Shown here: positions 59,481-64,000 of the stretch, one piece after another | Position numbering within the stretch: position 1 is the stretch's first letter | How the letters are laid out: each line of letters starts with the position of its first letter | Source: Crossaster papposus | Taxonomy: Eukaryota; Echinodermata; Asteroidea; Velatida; Solasteridae | Direction of reading: 5' to 3' | NCBI GenBank assembly: GCA_037893245.1 | Contig: JBAIAA010000254.1 | Location: 930,001-994,000, forward strand | DNA length: 64,000 nucleotides | The notes under the pieces: generated by a model | Databases searched by the model: none | The model's input: the letters and a program-made list of their open reading frames with translations, nothing else | Told to the model about the DNA's origin: nothing | Program-made: the position numbers and the translations under genes

Positions 59481-59486
59481 TTTATT
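59481..59486 (-). terminator. Poly(A) signal of CFAP95
   Basis: AATAAA on the minus strand, 53 bases beyond the stop codon at 59540-59542. Position and strand fit the gene well. Confidence 0.65.
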
Positions 59487-59539
59487 AAATAAAAACCCAC
59501 TTGCAATAAACGACAGACCACATTTTGTGTACAGTACAA

Positions 59540-59728
59540 CTACTCCAGTCCTTGGGGTATCGTGTTAGTGGGCTTGTAGTAGTCACTTTTCAGCTGCGAG
59601 TTGGCAAACTGTCCGCTCTCGTCCTGCCACGTGTTGCGGCCAAACCGCCGGTAGTCCGTCGTGTCGGTAAACTGACTGTGGCAGTGCCTGAACACATTAG
59701 AGTCATCGGGAAAATCTGGTGGCTGCTC
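59540..59728 (-). CDS. CFAP95: CFAP95 terminal exon
   Basis: The acceptor TTTTCAATTACAG precedes 59728. 189 nt encode 62 residues plus TAG, from EQPPDFPDDSNVFRHCHSQF to NTIPQGLE. It contains the most diagnostic RFGRNTWQDESG block. Confidence 0.9.
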   Translation of the reverse strand, partial: EQPPDFPDDSNVFRHCHSQFTDTTDYRRFGRNTWQDESGQFANSQLKSDYYKPTNTIPQGLE

Positions 59729-61292
59729 CTGTAATTGAAAACAACGGCAAGCATGAAGAACCGGCAGAGTTGTATTTGAGTCTCTTGCAAGTCCTTGCAA
59801 GTCCCTGCAAGTCCCTGCAAGTCCCTGCAAGTCCCTGCAAGTCCCTGCAAGTCCACCACAAGTCCTTCGATCAGTCTCAAGTCAAGTCACTAGCTATTTA
59901 AATGGACTGTTAACAAAAGCTTTCCTTTGTCATTGTTCAACCAGTTTATACTTGTGACTGACTTTATGAAAAGGACTTGTGAAAGGACTTGTGACTGGAC
60001 TTGCAGGGATTCGAATTGTGGGGGAGTGGGGTTGGCGTGGGAGAAGTCATGTTGGCGTAGCGGTTCTTTCCTCGCCTTTCACTGCTGTGACCCGGGTTCG
60101 ATTCCTGACCTGGGCCAATATGTGGATTGGGTTTTCAGTCCCTGCCTGATTCCGTGGGTTCCCCCCCCCCCCCCCCCCCGGATATGCTTCTGGGGTTTTC
60201 CTCCCACCTCTATAACTGTACCTTCTTCTCAATTGTCTTCTCTCTACAGGTTTCTTCAGGCTTATGAGGTACAGTGCTTAGGGATCCTTGATTTTAAGGG
60301 AACCTTAGTTTCATAACCAGAAAGAAAACTCAAAAAACCTGAATATTGATGTACTTTAAACAAAGTATAAATCAAAATCAGTCTAAAAGATTACACAGAG
60401 CAAAAATGAACACGGAAGATGACGATTGAGAGTTTATTGAATTTAAGCTAGCCTTTTGTTCATTTTGTTGAAGCCCTCGACATGTATCGTGCCAGGAATG
60501 GCAAAAATTCACACCCTAATGCAATGTGTACTCACCGGTACAGGTGTATAAGGGTACGGTGGTTTGTAATCTGCTCGGTGAGTGGTTTGCAGGTGCCTCT
60601 GGTCACGCTGCGGGTGATGGCGGGGAAGGACCGCCCCGTAACCTGTCTTCGGGTGACCCGTGTCTCTGTAAATAACCGCAACAAACAACTCCTGATGTAC
60701 TTTTTAACCAGTTCGCGCTGGATGACGTATATAAACACGCAAAGTTTTCCCCAGATTCAAAACGGATGACGCATAAACACGCCACGAGCAAGACCGGGAA
60801 ATGTCTGTCAGCAGCGAGCAAGGCCAGAAATGCGTGGGTGTGCTTCCCGGCACTATCGGCCTGAACCCGCTTCGGATAGAGTTTTGTTAAAAAACAATCC
60901 CGCCCCTCGGCTCGGTGATGTTAAAATAATCCCGGCGTGAACTGGTTAAACCTAATAGCTGGTTGTGGGATATGAGTTTGTCTATTTCGAAAAAGTAAAA
61001 AAAAAGATCTTTGTACACAAATTATCTTTCACCGAGACCCAAAAAGTCTGATTTCAGACAAAAGTCCAAAAAATCTCATACATTTATCTGGGCTGTCATG
61101 ATACTATATGCCCGTGATTTAACTCGTAACAGTCCTCAATCCTATAAAATCAATATGATTATGTTAATACACCACTGACCTGTCGATGTCCGCTAACTGA
61201 TAGGTGTCCAGGGTCACCATTGGTTTTCGCGTTTCCTTCTCGTCAAAATCTTTCTTGAGGTGAATCTGCTGCAGAGAGTACTGGGTGGTGGT
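59540..61292 (-). CDS. CFAP95: CFAP95 (C9orf135), partial: last three exons
   Basis: Cilia- and flagella-associated protein 95, a small microtubule inner protein of axonemal doublets in the known family. Join of 61180-61292, 60536-60665 and 59540-59728 on the minus strand. Introns are GT..AG and phases match (0 in; 2; 0). It encodes the last 143 residues. Family signatures are GYGAVLPRHHP, the Thr-Thr..DYKPPYPYTP stretch, CHSQFTD, RFGRNTWQDESG and FANSQLK, in the same order and spacing as in vertebrate CFAP95, from memory of that protein. Vertebrate proteins are about 230 residues, so roughly 85-90 N-terminal residues are missing. I could not find them between 61293 and 64000, so they probably lie outside the window or in very short exons. 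There is no sign of pseudogenisation. Confidence 0.88.
59781..59854. repeat. 10-bp tandem repeat in the last CFAP95 intron
   Basis: About seven copies of CAAGTCCCTG with an exact 10-bp period. Weak inverted copies (GACTTGTGAAAGGACTTG) follow at about 59972-60003. It starts 52 bp from the terminal exon. Confidence 0.9.
60045..60310 (+). mobile_element. tRNA-derived SINE in the last CFAP95 intron
   Basis: It has an A-box-like TGGCGTAGCGG at 60053-60063 and a perfect B box GGTTCGATTCC at 60095-60105, about 30 bp apart, as in pol III promoters. The body ATGTGGATTGGGTTTTCAGT and CCTGATTCCGTGGGTT is shared with 39474-39668. The tail TTTCTTCAGGCTTATGAG, TACAGTGC is shared with about 61730-61760. 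It includes a run of 21 Cs. No cloverleaf survives, so it is not a tRNA gene. Confidence 0.85.
60536..60665 (-). CDS. CFAP95: CFAP95 penultimate exon
   Basis: The acceptor GGTTATTTACAG gives an exon whose first base completes an Arg codon, followed by 43 codons DTGHPKTGYGAVLPRHHP to YPYTPVP. The donor CCG|GTGAGT is in phase 0. The acceptor lies 37 bp from the border of an inserted TIR element. Confidence 0.9.
60703..60950. mobile_element. 248-bp AACCAGTTCGCG TIR element, copy 2
   Basis: TTTTTAACCAGTTCGCGCTG at the left is matched by CGGCGTGAACTGGTTAAA at the right (about 17 bp inverted). Internal blocks are shared with 50086-50320. It fills about half of the 514-bp CFAP95 intron between 60666 and 61179. 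No coding capacity. Confidence 0.92.
61180..61292 (-). CDS. CFAP95: CFAP95 internal exon (most 5' exon found)
   Basis: The acceptor GTCATTTCCACAG and donor GACAG|GTCAGTG bound 113 nt, 37 codons plus two bases: TTTQYSLQQIHLKKDFDEKE to TYQLADID. It is the less conserved stretch before the GYGAVLPRH block. It is assigned by phase, strand and position and by the T..YS..Q pattern. Confidence 0.8.
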
Positions 61293-61409
61293 CTGTGGAA
61301 ATGACTACACAGGGAACAACAAGAAGATGAGCAATAGACAATGTAATTCACTGTTCCATTCTCAACTGTACAATAACTGTACTGCTCACTTTAGCACATT
61401 CAATAGTAT

Positions 61410-61797
61410 CAACGATCTCAAAGTGCTTTATACAAAATGTCCTTGTACATCAGGCCATAGGCCACTCTCAATCAGGCTACGTCAATGTCCAAACTTTCAA
61501 CTCTCGACTCAACATCTCAACTCTCTCACGTGTGTCCTTAAGCAAGGCAATTAAACCACTATTGCTTCGTCCTTCGGATGGGACGTAAAGCCGTTGGTCC
61601 CGTGTGTGTGTATTGTGTATATATTGAACCAGGACACGCACGTAAAAGAACCCAGTTACGCTTATCGCTAAGAGAAGGGGCTCACCCCGGTGTTTCTGGC
61701 ATTTCGTTCATCCTCCTACATGTACTGGTTTCTTCAGGCTTACGAGCTACAGTGCCTTGGGCGCTTTTGAGGAATCCTCGGTTTCATTGCCGAAAAG
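61410..61797. repeat. SINE-like dispersed repeat fragments
   Basis: CTCAAAGTGCTTTATACAAA at about 61418-61437 resembles the AGCGCTTT cores. GGTTTCTTCAGGCTTACGAG and CTACAGTGCCTTGGGC at about 61727-61765 match the tail of the SINE at 60045-60310. Boundaries are uncertain. Confidence 0.55.
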
Positions 61798-62098
61798 AAA
61801 TAATAATAATAATAATAATACTCGGGTGATAATAATAATAATAATAATATGCAGTGCTTATATAGCGCTTTACATTATTACCCCAGTCATTGGGCCTTAC
61901 GGAACTTTCCAAATACCATCTCAGCTCCCTGGGGAGTATACAGCTCTATGCTGCCATTTCGGCGCAAAGCAGCTAAATTAATCACAATAACCATCTCTGA
62001 CCATCATAGGTACCCATTTACTCCTGGGTGGAGAGAAGCAATGACAAAGTGCCAGGCAAGACTCAAACCCACAACCTGCAGTTTTTACCTATTCAATG
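61798..62098. mobile_element. SINE-like repeat with AAT runs
   Basis: Two AAT runs are followed by CTTATATAGCGCTTTACATT, then TCATTGGGCC and CATCTCAGCTCCCTGGGGAG, TATACAGC, shared with 41587-41740. The right end, ACTCAAACCCACAACC and CCAATACGCGATTAAC, looks like a reversed tRNA-derived head. Confidence 0.75.
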
Positions 62099-63384
62099 CT
62101 CCAATACGCGATTAACTGTACACCCCGAGGCCCCCTTCAATGGAGAAACTATCGTGCATACTATTGTACAAAGCGACTGATGTCCCGGGATGGATTATCT
62201 AAACGTTGTATTGGGAGATTAAGATTTTTAACCTTTTGTTTCAAAATTAGCAAAATATTTTCTAAATTTACAAATCTTTTTATTTTTACGTGTACAGTAT
62301 ATATAGCGATTACGATTTTTCAAAATGTTTTAATATTTGCCATAAAAAGTGTATATTACACCCAATCAGGGACCCGAACCCGAAATTCCTTTGTCCTCTT
62401 TTATTTGTACAACTTTTCGGGAGATCTCCCATATATTTTCAATGGCAATCTGGGACCCTATTGTCCTCTATTGTTCACTTCAACGTACCCTATTGAAATG
62501 CAGAAACAAACGCACTCTATCACACACACCAACAAAAACCAAAACCAGGTTTTTCTCATCAAGCAACGCATTTGCCAGTCCCTGGTTTAATTTTCTCCCT
62601 TGTTTAACACTGCGAGTATATATATCTGGTTACATTAAACCATACACACACGATGTGTTTACATGCTCTCTGCTATTGGCCTCAGTCTATTAACGGTCCC
62701 CCCAAATTTACTCTGACACGAAACGTCTCTCTGGGTTATCAGAAGAAATCTGTCTTCAATTCTAATCGAGACTTTGCGAACGATTTCGAGTTGATAAAAG
62801 AAGAGAAAGAAAAAAAGGCGCACAAAATGTCAGTGGTTGATTAATGAGAAATAAAGTGTTTTTAGAATGAAGTATCGTGACAGAAACCCGTTTGACCTGA
62901 TTCTCCTAGTAACTTCAAAGATTTGTTTTTACTTCTTCTTTTTTTTTTCTTTCTCTTTTTCTTCATTCGCTTGTTAAACTCTTACTCAGACAATTTGTGG
63001 GGAGCAATCCCGGTAGACGTAAACTGTGGTGTGTGGGGTACATATGTATACGTGCGGGACTATAGTAACGACTGCCCGACATGCCCAAATTGGACAGCGG
63101 CGGGCCATATTCAGGTTTCAGACCGCCTTTGGCAGATATATACTGCAGATCCCCCCCAACGTTATTGTTTCGGTTCAATCTTCTTTGGACTGGGGGGGAA
63201 AACAGAGAGAGAGAGAGAAGGGGAAATGTAGCCGGTGCGTCGGGTGATCTGGCACGGAGAAATCAAAATTGTTAGTCCAAGATTATTGGACGGGGAGCTC
63301 ATTGCATGTGTCAACTGATATGAGCGAGTGCAGGTAATGCTGGGGACGGCTCGAAAGATGCCGAGCAAGACAACATCTCGAGGA
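62099..63384. other. Upstream of the known CFAP95 exons, no exon seen
   Basis: I looked for exons encoding the missing CFAP95 N-terminus on the minus strand and found none with matching sequence and splice sites. T-rich run at about 62930-62962. Sequence otherwise unremarkable. Confidence 0.45.
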
Positions 63385-63640
63385 GCTACTCGGCTGTGAA
63401 TCCAGGGATTGTGTGGCTATTGGGCTGGCAGTACAAGTTATCCACTATGGCACGAGTACGTGGCTCGGGTTCGATTCCAGCTCGGACCATGAGTAGAGTT
63501 GTGCATTGATTCTCTCCTGTGCCTTGAGGTTTTTTCCTAGGTTCTCCGATTTTCCTTCCTCTGGAAAAAAAACCACACTTTCGATCTCTGGCTGTTTTCT
63601 CAGTAGTCACGGTTTTGGGTTTTTTTCGAGCGTGCCTTAA
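63385..63640 (+). mobile_element. tRNA-derived SINE, second type
   Basis: It has a perfect B box GGTTCGATTCC at 63468-63478 and an A-box-like region around CAAGTTATCCACTATGGC. The body TGTGCCTTGAGGTTTTTTCC and TTCTCCGATTTTCCTTCCTC differs from the SINE at 60045. The tail ends around a T-rich run. Confidence 0.65.
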
Positions 63641-64000
63641 AACTCGCCAGACTGAGCTAATCGTTGTCTGAAAATCTACCAGTTTTCTCCCATTATTGGG
63701 CCGAGACCTTGCTAAGCAAGCTCAATAATTGTTGTATTAAACACAAACACATACAGTATCTTTCTTTATATCAGGGGTTTGTTTTTGACTCGGTCGTCAT
63801 TATTTTGTATTCCTACCTGGTCATCCCAGTAATAACTCACAAAAATTTAGATTCTGGGCCTCTCAGATGTTCCTCTTACCTTTTCTATATAACCCTAACC
63901 CGTTTTTCCTCTAAAGCAAAACGAAATGTAGACCTGTCCAAGTCCACAAACCATAACCTCTTCCCGCATTCTGTGGACGTCAATTGTTCGGAGGTCCACA
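63641..64000. other. Window right end, no supported exon
   Basis: No clear feature. A TATAACCCTAACCC word lies at 63889-63902. A tiny exon-like motif at about 63814-63832 was considered for CFAP95 and not accepted. Confidence 0.4.

Noticed and set aside
60053-60125. Functional tRNA gene
   Set aside because: A and B boxes are present but no acceptor stem or cloverleaf can be drawn, and the body continues as a SINE with a second copy elsewhere.
63814-63832. 19-nt CFAP95 micro-exon (minus strand, reading YYWDDQ before GTAGGAA)
   Set aside because: It vaguely recalls the N-terminal YSWH region of CFAP95, but an in-frame stop lies just upstream, the acceptor is weak and the match is too short.

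Overview
The window is eukaryotic, probably from a marine invertebrate deuterostome. An echinoderm such as a sea star is my best guess, but the sequence alone does not fix the species. The evidence is spliced genes with canonical GT..AG introns, very low gene density (two genes in 64 kb), many short terminal-inverted-repeat and foldback elements, tRNA-derived SINEs, long mononucleotide tracts, and frequent palindromic TAGGCCTA words of the kind I associate with echinoderm DNA. No bacterial-style operon, phage or CRISPR locus is present. Most long open frames are low-complexity or repeat-derived.

Gene 1, minus strand, 42177 down to 17276, is a complete five-exon PRD-class (paired-like) homeobox gene. 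The splice phases join exactly to give 990 nt, or 329 residues plus a stop. The protein has an Ala/Ser-rich N-terminus, a Q50 homeodomain (residues about 106-165) split by an intron between homeodomain positions 46 and 47, and a C-terminal OAR motif (about 301-316). It resembles the Drgx group and, more closely from memory, the invertebrate CG11294-type family. A TATA-like box sits upstream at 42744-42751. Exons 2-5 are clustered within 2.1 kb. Exon 1 is separated from them by a 22.6 kb first intron filled with inverted-repeat elements, tandem arrays and possible regulatory patches.

Gene 2, minus strand, 61292 down to 59540, is the 3' part of CFAP95 (C9orf135), a ciliary microtubule-associated protein. 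Three in-phase exons encode the last 143 residues. The N-terminal exons were not found and probably lie to the right of the window. A TIR element sits 37 bp from one splice acceptor, and a second copy begins just beyond the poly(A) signal.

The region left of gene 1 (1-16.7 kb) has no supported gene. It holds a 16-bp CpG-rich minisatellite (7.8-8.7 kb), a 2.5 kb array of GGTAATATCGGG-type repeats bounded by terminal inverted repeats (10.6-13.15 kb), several foldbacks and long poly(G)/poly(C) tracts. The region between the genes (42.8-59.5 kb) likewise contains dispersed repeats, foldbacks and two GC-rich patches. The most notable repeat observation is a 54-bp tandem array (31611-31933) that is an amplification of one end of a TTAA-flanked MITE present elsewhere in the window. 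The two genes have no evident functional connection.
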